From positions 1 to 14,526 of the forward strand of contig DATBWU010000111.1 of NCBI GenBank assembly GCA_036514635.1: a stretch of DNA of 14,526 bases, written 5' to 3'. The notes beneath the pieces were generated by a model. The model saw nothing but the letters and a program-made list of their open reading frames with translations. It was not told the DNA's origin and made no database searches. The stretch is from DASSFZ01 sp036514635. GTDB taxonomy: Bacteria; Chloroflexota; Anaerolineae; Fen-1058. The translations under genes were made by a program, and so were the position numbers. Shown piece after piece: positions 6,348 through 13,427 of the stretch (positions are counted from its first letter, which is position 1; every line of letters starts with the position of its first letter).

Positions 6348-6566
6348 TCATTGGGGTAATGTTGTAGTGCGTTTCGTCGGCGCGGCGGTGCTGCATGCAC
6401 TAATAACAAGCGCACTGATCAGCAGTAAGCCGATAGTGCGCCAGCGACGGAAGTCGCTCCCGTTCTCCGTCTTCCTCCCCCTGAAATGGCTGAACGTTGC
6501 GGTCGAGGTGCGGTCTTTCGACCGCACGTCCGCGTCATCGGTTGTGTGAGAGTGGGCCACTCTCAC
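6348..6566 (-). pseudogene. Possible 5' stub of a lipoprotein (solute-binding protein?)
   Basis: The frame encodes a recognisable lipoprotein signal: basic RRWR, hydrophobic TIGLLLISALVIS and a lipobox ISAC|S followed by a Thr/Pro-rich linker, then a stop only 15 residues after the Cys. GTG codons at 6566 and 6560 follow a GGGAGG, but they leave an unusually long hydrophilic N-terminus of about 40 residues, partly encoded by palindromic sequence, so the original start may be lost. Chloroflexota polyamine-type loci often encode a lipoprotein binding protein in the same operon. A deletion from here into potC would explain both fragments. This could also be a chance ORF. Confidence 0.3.
6508..6566. 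repeat. Two small palindromes
   Basis: GTGCGGTC (6508-6515) and GACCGCAC (6520-6527) form a perfect 8-bp stem with TTTC loop. GTGAGAGTGG (6546-6555) and CCACTCTCAC (6557-6566) are perfect 10-bp arms around one central base, more like a DNA dyad (possible operator) than an RNA hairpin. They lie in front of the lipoprotein-like stub. Confidence 0.5.
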
Positions 6567-6627
6567 CTCCCCCGTTTAGTCCCTCACCTCTGAAGTCTTT
6601 GCTCGCCTTCGGCGTGTGCAAAGATTT

Positions 6628-6687
6628 CACCGCAGAGAGCGCAGAGATTTTTAGGGATACGCAGCGTTCTCTGCGATCTCTGCGGTG
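6628..6687. repeat. Dyad repeat, family 1 (copy 2)
   Basis: The arms at 6628-6647 (CACCGCAGAGAGCGCAGAGA) and 6668-6687 pair at 19 of 20 positions. It lies in the gene-poor stretch and has the same design as the copies at 2561 and 13428. Confidence 0.8.
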
Positions 6688-6765
6688 AGACTCTCCCTGT
6701 TGAAGAACTTATTTTGGGTATGGTAACGGGCGCAATTGTAATGCATTTGCCTGTGGCGTCAATAT

Positions 6766-6863
6766 GGGCAACGGATGGAACGGATAAACGAATACGACCG
6801 CGCGGACGCGGTCGGCGAGCAGATGAACGGATAAACTGATACCGCATGGTGTATCCGTTGCCC
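6766..6863. repeat. 98-bp element bounded by 11-bp inverted repeats
   Basis: GGGCAACGGAT (6766-6776) and ATCCGTTGCCC (6853-6863) are perfect terminal inverted repeats. Inside are two direct copies of AACGGATAAAC (6779-6789, 6826-6836) around a perfect hairpin CGACCGCG-CGGA-CGCGGTCG (6795-6814). The element ends 2 bp from the stop codon of the phosphodiesterase-like gene. It resembles a small non-autonomous (MITE-like) or REP-like unit, and the hairpin could also slow transcripts from that gene. Confidence 0.6.
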
Positions 6864-6865
6864 TT

Positions 6866-9550
6866 CTATTGTCCCGGCCCGATGCCGAGCAGGAGCAAGA
6901 TCGCCTCGCCGGTGATGGCGACGCCGTTGATCATCAGCCCCAGCACCACCACCGACAGGACGGCGATCGCGACGGCCACAATCGGCAGCAATGCCGCGCG
7001 CCGGCCATGCACGCCGAGCGCTTCTTGCAGTGCCATCCACACCGCCAGCACGCTCACTGCGGACACGGCGACGTTCAGCAGCGGCCCGATCACCGGAATC
7101 AATCTCAGCACACTCAACACCTGAGGCGTCATCGCGAACATCAGCGCGCGTGCGGTATACGTGAACCGGCCCGAGCCGCGCAGGAATCGACCGGCGGCAT
7201 GACCCGCCAGCGCGATCAACAGCCAGCCCAACAATCCGACGGCGATACGCTCGATCAACCGGAGCTGCGGCGTGAACTGCGCCGGGCCGATCACCGTGGC
7301 TTGCGTGAAGGCGGCGGCAAGCAAAATCAACACGCCGGGGCCTGTCGCGTAGGGATCGAATGCAACCTCGCGGAACACGGGCCGATCCAGCCGAAGCACG
7401 CGCAAGGCTTGCGGTATCCACGTGCGCCAGTCTCGCAGGCCGGCGCGCAGAACCGGCAGCGACCACGCGTTGATCTCGTGACGCGGCCGGGGCAGGGGCG
7501 GCCGCTCGGCAGGCAGGCCGCGCCGCGCGTTGAAGACGCGAAAGACTTCGACGGCGTTTGACGTAGGCGGTACGCTCATGTCGGCGGGATGCAGAATGAA
7601 CGCATCGGTCTGCTCGCCGCCGAGGCCACCGTGATTGCCGACCAGTTCCTCGAAGGCGGCGACCGATCCGTCCGGGTAGAGCGTGCTGTTGAGAATGAGA
7701 TCGCCCGCGTGCGGGAAGCGCGCCATGCGCAGCAGTTGCGCGGCGCGCAGGTCGGCGTTGCCGTGGGGTGACAGCGGATCGGTTCCGGTGACGATTCCCG
7801 TCTCCAGATTACGCGCGCCGCCTTTGCCCAGCGCCAGATACTCGCCCTCCGCGCTCAGCACGACGACGAAACCGACGCCTTCGTGCTCGACCAGCGCATC
7901 GACCAGGCCGGGGTACGTCGATTGCAGCTCGCTCAACGTGAGTTTGTCGGTGCTGGCTTTGAAGTACACGTGGGCCAGGTTCCCGCTGACGCACACCACC
8001 GCCTCGGCTCCCATCGCGGTGGACGCCGTCTCGTGCCGCTTCGCCCGATTCTCCAGCGTGCGCCGCGTCCGGCTCAACGTCCGCCGGCCGATGCGCCCGG
8101 CCAGCTCGCGTTGCTCGACGCCGTGCAATTCGGCGACGAGCGCGGCAGTGTAACGCGCGCCTGCCGCGGTCGTGTCGGCCTCGGCTACTTTCATCTCCGG
8201 CTCGATCAGGCCGTCGATCAACTGCGCCAGCGTCTGGCCGTAGCGTTGGCGGAACGTCGCGCCGGACGACTGGCCGTGATCGGACAGCACGAACAGATCG
8301 TAAGGGCGGGATGCTTTGCGGGCGAGGATGTTGCGGATGCGGCGAATCTGCGCGTCGATCGAGCGGAGCGTGTTCATCGCGTCACGCGTATCCGGCCCGG
8401 CGTGATGAGCGACTTCGTCGTAGCCGACGTAGGTGGTGTAAATCGCCGGGACGCCTCGAATCACGTCCAGCGCGACCATGTAGGTGCCGATGTCGCGCAG
8501 CAACACGTTCGTGATGACTCGCAGGAACGGGTATCCTTTCTCCAATCGATTGATGCGCGGCTGCACGTTGCGAATGCGCTGGCGCAGGCCCTGGCCCAGC
8601 TCCACCAGAATGTCCCAGATCGACAAGACCAGGCTGCGCATGAAGACATACGGATTGAGCCAGTACAGGTAAAAGTCTTCCTGCCGGCGGCGCTCGGCGT
8701 CGGCGGCGCTGCCCGTCAACGTGCTCATCGTGAGGATCGTCTTGGCCGCATCGCCCGACGTCAGATTGTTGATGCTCGATCCGCCGCGCAGCAGGCCGCG
8801 CCCTTTGGCGTAGCGGGCGTTGATCTCGTGCGCGTCGTGGAAGTTGTTGGAGACGAGCATCTTGCCGCGCTGCTTGTCGTACCAGCGGAAGGCCGGGATG
8901 TCGTCATTGTCGCCGTACATGATCCCGGCCTGGCACGCCGAGGTCTGCGACGGCAGGCCGCAATCGTAGGGCGACAGGACGTGTGCGCCGCTGCGCAGCA
9001 TGTCGCGCACGGCGGGCATGAAACCCTCGTCGGCGGCACGGCACATGCGCCCGTAACTCAACCCGTCGATCTCCAGCAGCACGATGCCGCGTCCCGGTTC
9101 GTGCGAGCCGGGCATCTGCTGGCGCACGCTCAGCCGCTCGACCAGGTCCTCGAAGAACGAATCGTCGTCGTCGATGGTGGTCAGGTGGGTCAGCGCGGTG
9201 TTGGCGGCGGCCAGCACCAAAGCGCCCAGGAGCGCCGGGCCTAGCCCATCGACGTGGAAACCCGGCAGCAGGTACGCCGTCAGGCCGATCATCAGCGCGT
9301 TGATGATCAACGTGGAAAAGCCGAGCGTGCGGACATTGATCGGGAGGGTCAGGAGCAAGAGGAACGGGCGCACCAGTACGTTGATGACGCCCAGCACCAG
9401 CGCAACGGCCATCGCCACGTCCAGCGCAGTCGTCGCGGGCGTGGCCTCCAGGCGGATGCCGGGGATGATCAACGTCATCGCCAGCAGGGAAACCCCTTCC
9501 AGCACCCACACGAAGGCGAAGCGTAAGATGACGTTTCGGATGCGGCGCAT
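6866..9550 (-). CDS. Fusion: holin_4_2-like membrane domain, AlkP-superfamily phosphodiesterase, Yip1-like membrane domain
   Basis: An 894-residue membrane enzyme in three parts. Residues 1 to about 125 hold four helices of the Phage_holin_4_2 type (VINVLVRPFLLLLTLPI, then TLIINALMIGLTAYLLPGFHVDG). Residues about 150-690 are an alkaline-phosphatase-superfamily domain with all expected ligands visible: Asp in LLEIDGL, the nucleophile region GLPSQTSACQAG, Asp/His in GYDEVAHHAGP, Asp-His in LSDHGQ, and the final His in GNHGG. It could cleave phosphodiesters or nucleotides, or transfer phospho-groups; substrate unknown. The last ~170 residues, after REVAFDPYATGP, form about five helices of Yip1-like character. 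ATG 9550 is chosen because the holin-like helix starts there; the frame upstream to 9616 is repeat-derived. The ribosome site is weak. 'Holin' here does not imply a prophage. Confidence 0.88.
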   Translation of the reverse strand: MRRIRNVILRFAFVWVLEGVSLLAMTLIIPGIRLEATPATTALDVAMAVALVLGVINVLVRPFLLLLTLPINVRTLGFSTLIINALMIGLTAYLLPGFHVDGLGPALLGALVLAAANTALTHLTTIDDDDSFFEDLVERLSVRQQMPGSHEPGRGIVLLEIDGLSYGRMCRAADEGFMPAVRDMLRSGAHVLSPYDCGLPSQTSACQAGIMYGDNDDIPAFRWYDKQRGKMLVSNNFHDAHEINARYAKGRGLLRGGSSINNLTSGDAAKTILTMSTLTGSAADAERRRQEDFYLYWLNPYVFMRSLVLSIWDILVELGQGLRQRIRNVQPRINRLEKGYPFLRVITNVLLRDIGTYMVALDVIRGVPAIYTTYVGYDEVAHHAGPDTRDAMNTLRSIDAQIRRIRNILARKASRPYDLFVLSDHGQSSGATFRQRYGQTLAQLIDGLIEPEMKVAEADTTAAGARYTAALVAELHGVEQRELAGRIGRRTLSRTRRTLENRAKRHETASTAMGAEAVVCVSGNLAHVYFKASTDKLTLSELQSTYPGLVDALVEHEGVGFVVVLSAEGEYLALGKGGARNLETGIVTGTDPLSPHGNADLRAAQLLRMARFPHAGDLILNSTLYPDGSVAAFEELVGNHGGLGGEQTDAFILHPADMSVPPTSNAVEVFRVFNARRGLPAERPPLPRPRHEINAWSLPVLRAGLRDWRTWIPQALRVLRLDRPVFREVAFDPYATGPGVLILLAAAFTQATVIGPAQFTPQLRLIERIAVGLLGWLLIALAGHAAGRFLRGSGRFTYTARALMFAMTPQVLSVLRLIPVIGPLLNVAVSAVSVLAVWMALQEALGVHGRRAALLPIVAVAIAVLSVVVLGLMINGVAITGEAILLLLGIGPGQ

Positions 9551-9578
9551 AGGAGTCGCCTGAGAATAAGTTCCGCCT

Positions 9579-9654
9579 GTCACCCTGAGCGCAGCGAAGG
9601 GTCTTCTGCGACACACATGAGATTCTTCGCCGCCTGCGGCGGCTCAGAATGACA
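9579..9654. repeat. Dyad repeat, family 2 (TGTCA...TGACA), copy 1
   Basis: Begins TGTCACCCTGAGCGCAGCGA and ends CGGCTCAGAATGACA, giving a long imperfect hairpin with an extra internal palindrome (GCCGCCTGCGGCGGC). The second copy is at 10899-10966. Similar sequences are common between genes in many environmental bacteria (recollection). Confidence 0.75.
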
Positions 9655-9695
9655 AAAGCGGAAGTTATTTTTGGACAAGCTCATAGGGTTATATC

Positions 9696-9749
9696 ATCAC
9701 GGAGACACGGAGCGGTTGAATTCTCCGTGCCTCTGCATCTCCGTGGCTA
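9696..9749. repeat. Dyad repeat, family 1 (copy 3)
   Basis: CACGGAGACACGGAG (9698-9712) faces CTCCGTGCCTCTGCATCTCC (9723-9742). It lies between the family 2 repeat and the 3' end of the DUF6159-like gene. The right arm extends into GGCTAG, as does the lone arm at 10843-10870. Confidence 0.75.
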
Positions 9750-9769
9750 GCTGCAAAGATTCAACAAAG

Positions 9770-10612
9770 TCACTTGGGACGGAAGGCGTTCTTGATCTGA
9801 TCCTGGTCGAAGTAAGTGCCGGGATTGCCCGTCGCGACGTATTGATACACTGCCGCCGTGTAGATGCCACTCAGCGCGGAGCTGATCAACCCCAGAAAGA
9901 CCATCGCCATGATCCACACCAGGATCATCAGTACGATAATCGCCGCCGACCCGGTCGAAGCGCCGAGCGCGATGAGCGGCAGGCCAAGCAGGAACAGCGC
10001 GAAGAACAGCAGGCCGAAGACCGCACCGATGCCGAGGTTGCCGACGATCTGCTCGCCCCACGTCTTCTTGAGCAGTGCGGTGCTGCGCTTGATCGCTTCT
10101 ATGGGGCCGACATTTTCGATGACGAGCACCGGCACGACCAGATACGTCGCCACGTTCCACGCCAGCCCGAAGAGACCGGCGGCGATCTGCCCCAGGATGC
10201 CGCGCTCCCGAATCGAGCGCAGGATCATGCCGACGGTCGAAGAGATGAGTGCGTAGCCGATGATCGATCCGAAGTGCTGCGAGGCGATGCGGAAGCCGTC
10301 GCGCACGGTCGGGTCGCCGCCGCGCAGGCGAATGAGCGCCGCGCCGATCAGCGCCGTGTTGCAGTAGAAAATCACGGTGTACTGAACCAGGTAGAAGAGA
10401 AATCCCAGCACGAACGTCGTGATGCGGCTGGCCGAGTCGTCGGCGAAGCCGGTGATCACGCCGGTGGCGACGAAGGGCACGATGAACGAAAGGGTGACGA
10501 TGATCGCGGCGATGGCGGACACGATGGGGAAGACGATCAGTTCCTTGTCGGCGCGTAAGACGGCCCAACTGGCTTTGACCAGCGCCCAGCTGTTCTGGAT
10601 ACGTTGGAACAT
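9770..10612 (-). CDS. DUF6159-like integral membrane protein
   Basis: A 280-residue protein with about six membrane helices. The N-terminal sequence, SWALVKASWAVLRADKELIVFP, is characteristic of DUF6159 proteins (as I recall the family), which have no established function. A long amphipathic stretch, PIEAIKRSTALLKKTWGEQIVGN (about 170-192), resembles the cytosolic segment of related glycerophosphoryl-diester/YciC-type membrane proteins. It ends in a hydrophilic tail, YFDQDQIKNAFRPK. ATG 10612 is firmly supported by AAGGAGG (10625-10619) six bases upstream and by a strong promoter. It appears monocistronic. Two repeat families flank it in mirror order. Confidence 0.85.
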   Translation of the reverse strand: MFQRIQNSWALVKASWAVLRADKELIVFPIVSAIAAIIVTLSFIVPFVATGVITGFADDSASRITTFVLGFLFYLVQYTVIFYCNTALIGAALIRLRGGDPTVRDGFRIASQHFGSIIGYALISSTVGMILRSIRERGILGQIAAGLFGLAWNVATYLVVPVLVIENVGPIEAIKRSTALLKKTWGEQIVGNLGIGAVFGLLFFALFLLGLPLIALGASTGSAAIIVLMILVWIMAMVFLGLISSALSGIYTAAVYQYVATGNPGTYFDQDQIKNAFRPK

Positions 10613-10618
10613 TGGAGT

Positions 10619-10689
10619 CCTCCTTATGCGAGATGTGCTTGAGACAGGAGTGTCGTTCAATATTGTAGTGCAGGCCGTCAGGATGTCAA
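10619..10689 (-). promoter_or_regulatory. Strong promoter and ribosome site of the DUF6159-like gene
   Basis: On the minus strand TTGACA (10689-10684), a 16-nt spacer and TACAAT (10667-10662) predict a start near 10655. The leader of about 43 nt ends with AAGGAGG (10625-10619), six bases before the ATG. This contrasts with the leaderless promoters at 1090 and 3748. Confidence 0.7.
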
Positions 10690-10842
10690 TCGCTGCACAG
10701 ATTTGACACCCAGCCCTAGGTTTTCAGTGGAGTTCGGGCACCTTTTTCCCAAACCAGTAGCCGAGCCGTATCAGCGGCCTGTCACGACCAGTATTTAGGT
10801 GTGTAGCGCACAGTGAAAATAGGGGAGACCTCTAAAGAAAAA

Positions 10843-10870
10843 CTCTGTGCCTCCGTGTCTCTGTGGCTAG
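10843..10870. repeat. Single arm of dyad repeat family 1 (copy 4, partial)
   Basis: CTCTGTGCCTCCGTGTCTCT followed by GTGGCTAG matches the right arm of the copy at 9723-9750 in the same orientation. No partner arm is seen upstream, so this is a truncated copy. Confidence 0.65.
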
Positions 10871-10898
10871 TGCTCCTGGGCTTAAATGAGCCAATGGT

Positions 10899-10966
10899 TG
10901 TCACTCTGAGCGAAGCGAAGAGTCTCGGCACTATGGGCGGGATGCTTCGCTCCGCTCAGCATGACA
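10899..10966. repeat. Dyad repeat, family 2 (TGTCA...TGACA), copy 2
   Basis: TGTCACTCTGAGCGAAGCGA at one end and CTTCGCTCCGCTCAGCATGA at the other form an imperfect hairpin about 68 bp overall. It matches the copy at 9579-9654 at its ends while the centres differ. Confidence 0.75.
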
Positions 10967-10995
10967 AACCGTTGGGGTATTTCCGCCGCGATGTA

Positions 10996-11799
10996 CTAGA
11001 TAATCACCACCTGATCGAGGTCCGCCTCCGGTTTAGGATAGCGCATCTTCAGCCCTTTCAGCGTCTCGACGATGACACTTGCCACGACCAGGTTCCGATA
11101 CCATTTGCGGTTGGCCGGGACGACGTGCCAGGGCGCCCACCCGGTGCTGGTCTGGCCGATTGCATCTGCGTAGGCCTGCATGTACTGCGGCCACAATTTG
11201 CGCTCGCCCAGATCGGCCGTGTTGAACTTCCAGCGCTTGTTCGGCTCGTCGAGGCGGGCTTGCAAGCGCTTCTGCTGCTCGCCTTTGCTGATGTGCAGGA
11301 AGAACTTCAAGATCGTCGTGCCTTCGTCGGCCAGCATCCGCTCGAAGGCGTTGATGTGATCGTAGCGCTTGCGCCACACTTTGGGCGGAACGAGATTGTG
11401 CACGCGCACGATGAGCGCATCTTCGTAATGACTGCGGTTGAAGATGACGATCTCGCCCCGGCCCGGCACCTGCTGATGCACGCGCCACAGGTAATCGTGA
11501 TCCAACTCGATCGGCGTCGGCCCTTTGAACGAGGCCACGCGCACGCCCTGCGGATTGATGCCCTCGAACACGCTGCGGATCGTGCCGTCCTTGCCGCCGG
11601 TGTCCATTGCCTGCAAGAGGATCAGCACTTTGTGTTTGTGCTCGGCGTACAGGGTTTCCTGAAGCGCTGCCAGTTGTTGGTTCAGTTTCGCCAGTCGCTC
11701 GACGGCGGCTTCCTTGTCGCCTTTGAACCCGCTGGCGTCGTCGGGATCCCATCGGGTCAGATTCATTTTGCTGCCCGGCTTCACACGATAGTTTTTCAT
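10996..11799 (-). CDS. ppk2: Polyphosphate kinase 2 (PPK2, class III-like)
   Basis: A 267-residue cytosolic enzyme that would transfer phosphate between polyphosphate and nucleotides, making ADP or ATP from AMP or ADP. Residues 65-74 (MDTGGKDGTI) are the PPK2 Walker A loop, 118-131 (VIFNRSHYEDALIV) the Walker B region, and 187-204 the basic lid-side segment (NKRWKFNTADLGERKLW). Length and the NRSHYED form fit class III enzymes such as the Deinococcus/Meiothermus type; class is from recollection of motifs. ATG 11799 is preferred over TTG 11814 because GGAG lies four bases upstream and the length matches the family. It has its own promoter and no operon partner; no ppk1 is in view. Confidence 0.92.
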   Translation of the reverse strand: MKNYRVKPGSKMNLTRWDPDDASGFKGDKEAAVERLAKLNQQLAALQETLYAEHKHKVLILLQAMDTGGKDGTIRSVFEGINPQGVRVASFKGPTPIELDHDYLWRVHQQVPGRGEIVIFNRSHYEDALIVRVHNLVPPKVWRKRYDHINAFERMLADEGTTILKFFLHISKGEQQKRLQARLDEPNKRWKFNTADLGERKLWPQYMQAYADAIGQTSTGWAPWHVVPANRKWYRNLVVASVIVETLKGLKMRYPKPEADLDQVVII

Positions 11800-11842
11800 G
11801 GCGCTCCAGTTCAATCCTCGATTGCGTTGACCGCCTGACGCG

Positions 11843-11848
11843 ATTATA
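11843..11848 (-). promoter_or_regulatory. Candidate -10 box of the PPK2 gene
   Basis: A perfect TATAAT on the minus strand (11848-11843). The -35 position (TAGCCG) is poor. The predicted start near 11836 gives a leader of about 37 nt containing the GGAG ribosome site. Confidence 0.5.
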
Positions 11849-11900
11849 TCTGATGCCGAACCGGGCGGCTAATGACAGGCTCGCCCTCGGCAGATCGTGA

Positions 11901-12011
11901 GCCGGACGGTGAACCATCCGTCTGAAAGCGTGGCAGCCCGGTCAACCGGACTGCCGGCCAATCGGTTTCAGCCGATTGCGACGCCTTCAGCCCGGAGTTT
12001 GAACTCCGGGC
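11901..12011. repeat. Hairpin array with TTCA/TGAA loops (copy B, reverse orientation)
   Basis: Successive hairpins are centred at about 11912 (GACGG, loop TGAA, with a 2-nt bulge), 11943 (CCGGT-CA-ACCGG), 11968 (AATCGG, loop TTCA with closing T-G) and 12000 (GCCCGGAGT, 11990-11998 with 12003-12011). 11986-12011 is an exact reverse complement of 4628-4653. Together with the PPK2 leader and the next promoter this accounts for most of the 392-bp gene-free gap at 11800-12191. Confidence 0.7.
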
Positions 12012-12064
12012 GGCGACATTGGCAAGGCCCTGTCGTGGGGGATGACGCCCCTTGCCGCGCATGA

Positions 12065-12077
12065 TACAATGCATAAT
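12065..12077 (+). promoter_or_regulatory. Candidate promoter of the SRPBCC-PDZ-DinB gene
   Basis: Two overlapping -10 candidates, TACAAT (12065-12070) and CATAAT (12072-12077), in an otherwise GC-rich region. No clear -35 hexamer. The leader to ATG 12192 would be about 110 nt. Confidence 0.35.
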
Positions 12078-12191
12078 AGCCCAGGCTTTACTGTTCGGAA
12101 AGCAGATTGACCCGCACAGAGTGCGTTGGATGAGCGCTGCGCCTTCCACGCGCTCTACGGTTGAACACAGCTCATGCTCAGGAGGACACCT

Positions 12192-13406
12192 ATGGCTGCG
12201 AAGACTCAAACGCTCAAGTTCAAGCGCACGGTGAAAGCGCCGGTCGCCGAGGTGTACCGCGCCTTCACCAACTCGACCGCGCTGCGCGAGTGGCTGTCCG
12301 ACGCGGCGCAGGTCGATCTGCACAAGGATGGCCGTATTCACCTGTGGTGGAACAACGGCTACTACGCTACGGGTGAGGTTACCACGTTCGTGCCGAATAA
12401 GAAGGTCGCGTTTACGTGGCGCGGGCGAGGCGAGCCGGATGAAACCCAGGTGCAGGTTTCACTGGCCGAAAAGAACGGCAGCACGGTGGTGACGGTGGCC
12501 CACGCCCGCATCGGGTCCGGCAAAACGTGGGCGAAGGCGATCAAGGCGATCACGCGCGGCTGGGAAAGAGGTCTGGAAAACCTGCAATCGGTTATCGAGA
12601 CCGGGCACGATCTGCGCTTCACGCTGCGACCGATGCTGGGCATCAACGTCGGCGAATTCAATGCCGAGACCGCCGGCAAACTGGGCGTGCCGGTGAGCGA
12701 AGGCATCCACCTGGACGGCGTGCTGGAAACGATGGGCGCGTATGCCGCCGGCCTGCGCAAAGGGGACGTGATCGTGAACATGGCCGGCAAGAAAGTCACC
12801 GGCTGGCCGTCGCTGACGACGGCGCTGCAGGCGCATCGCGCCGGCGACGAAGTGAAGGTGGTCTTCTATCGCGGCGCGGAGAAGCAGACGGTGACGATGA
12901 AACTGTCGGCTCGCCCGCTGCCCGACGTGCCGGCCACGGCCCAGGGTCTGGCCGACGCGATGCGCAAGATCGACACCGACCTGGATGCCCAACTGGCGAA
13001 GGCGTTCGCAGGAGTGACCGAAGAAGAAACCGCGCACGAGCCTGCGCCCGATGAGTGGAGCGCGAAGGACGTGTTGTGCCACCTGATCGCGGGCGAGCGC
13101 GACACGGGCGCCTGGATCGCCGAACTGATCGGCGGGCACGAACGCTGGTACGACGACTGGGGCGGGAACATTCGAACGCGCCACGCCGGCATCCTGGCGA
13201 CGCATCCCACCGTCTCGTCGTTGCTCGACGCGCTGAAGTGTTACGAGGCGGAAACGGTCGCGATTCTGGCTGCGCTTCCGGCGAAATTCGTCGCGCGCAA
13301 GGGCACTTTCTGGCGAATGGCCTATAGCCTGCTGCAAGCACCCGAGCACAACGACATTCACCTCGAACAGATCCGCGCCGCCATCGCCTCGGCGCGAAAG
13401 CGGTGA
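12192..13406 (+). CDS. Three-domain fusion: SRPBCC (AHSA1-like), PDZ, DinB-like
   Basis: A 404-residue soluble protein. Residues about 8-138 are an AHSA1/START-like SRPBCC domain (VKAPVAEVYRAFTNSTALREWL at the front, TRGWERGLENLQSVIE as the C-terminal helix), usually a hydrophobic-ligand pocket. Residues about 148-240 are a PDZ domain with the carboxylate-loop-like MLGINV and AAGLRKGDVIVNMAGKKV, as in DegP-type PDZ. Residues about 250-402 are a DinB/YfiT-like four-helix domain; metal ligands are probably His297 (LCHLIAGE), His386 and His390 (HNDIH, HxxxH). ATG 12192 is fixed by AGGAGG (12180-12185), six bases upstream; the earlier in-frame ATG 12174 has none. No signal peptide is present, so it is cytoplasmic, unusual for a DegP-like PDZ. 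Function unknown. Confidence 0.88.
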   Translation: MAAKTQTLKFKRTVKAPVAEVYRAFTNSTALREWLSDAAQVDLHKDGRIHLWWNNGYYATGEVTTFVPNKKVAFTWRGRGEPDETQVQVSLAEKNGSTVVTVAHARIGSGKTWAKAIKAITRGWERGLENLQSVIETGHDLRFTLRPMLGINVGEFNAETAGKLGVPVSEGIHLDGVLETMGAYAAGLRKGDVIVNMAGKKVTGWPSLTTALQAHRAGDEVKVVFYRGAEKQTVTMKLSARPLPDVPATAQGLADAMRKIDTDLDAQLAKAFAGVTEEETAHEPAPDEWSAKDVLCHLIAGERDTGAWIAELIGGHERWYDDWGGNIRTRHAGILATHPTVSSLLDALKCYEAETVAILAALPAKFVARKGTFWRMAYSLLQAPEHNDIHLEQIRAAIASARKR

Positions 13407-13427
13407 GGCGCGTTCAGAGCGAACTTT

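Larger units (their letters stand above)
6253..6865. other. 613-bp gene-poor interval upstream of the potC remnant
   Basis: No convincing intact gene is seen. The part at 6240-6430 is noticeably richer in A/T than its surroundings. The interval holds a possible lipoprotein stub (6348-6566, minus), two small palindromes (6508-6527, 6546-6566), one family 1 dyad (6628-6687) and an inverted-repeat-bounded element (6766-6863). An alternative minus-strand frame around 6415-6285 reads ALQHYPNEQEAAGRVHYIDR and ends in RYERFSELRSV; I do not recognise it, and it could be a relic of another gene. Confidence 0.6.
10690..10995. other. Intergenic region between the DUF6159-like and PPK2 genes
   Basis: No ORF with coding character is seen. 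The region contains one arm of repeat family 1 (10843-10870) and a family 2 dyad (10899-10966). The remaining sequence (10690-10840) has no structure I can name. Confidence 0.6.

Noticed and set aside
7883..9244. 453-residue plus-strand frame
   Set aside because: Antisense to the AlkP domain; the composition (Arg, Gln, Val, His) is typical of a shadow frame and there is no ribosome site.
6866..9550. Prophage signal from the holin-like domain
   Set aside because: Phage_holin_4_2-type domains are common in ordinary chromosomal membrane proteins; no other phage gene is present.
11844..12341. 165-residue minus-strand frame covering the 11800-12191 gap
   Set aside because: Most of it is repeat-array sequence and the antisense of the fusion gene's 5' end; no coding signature.
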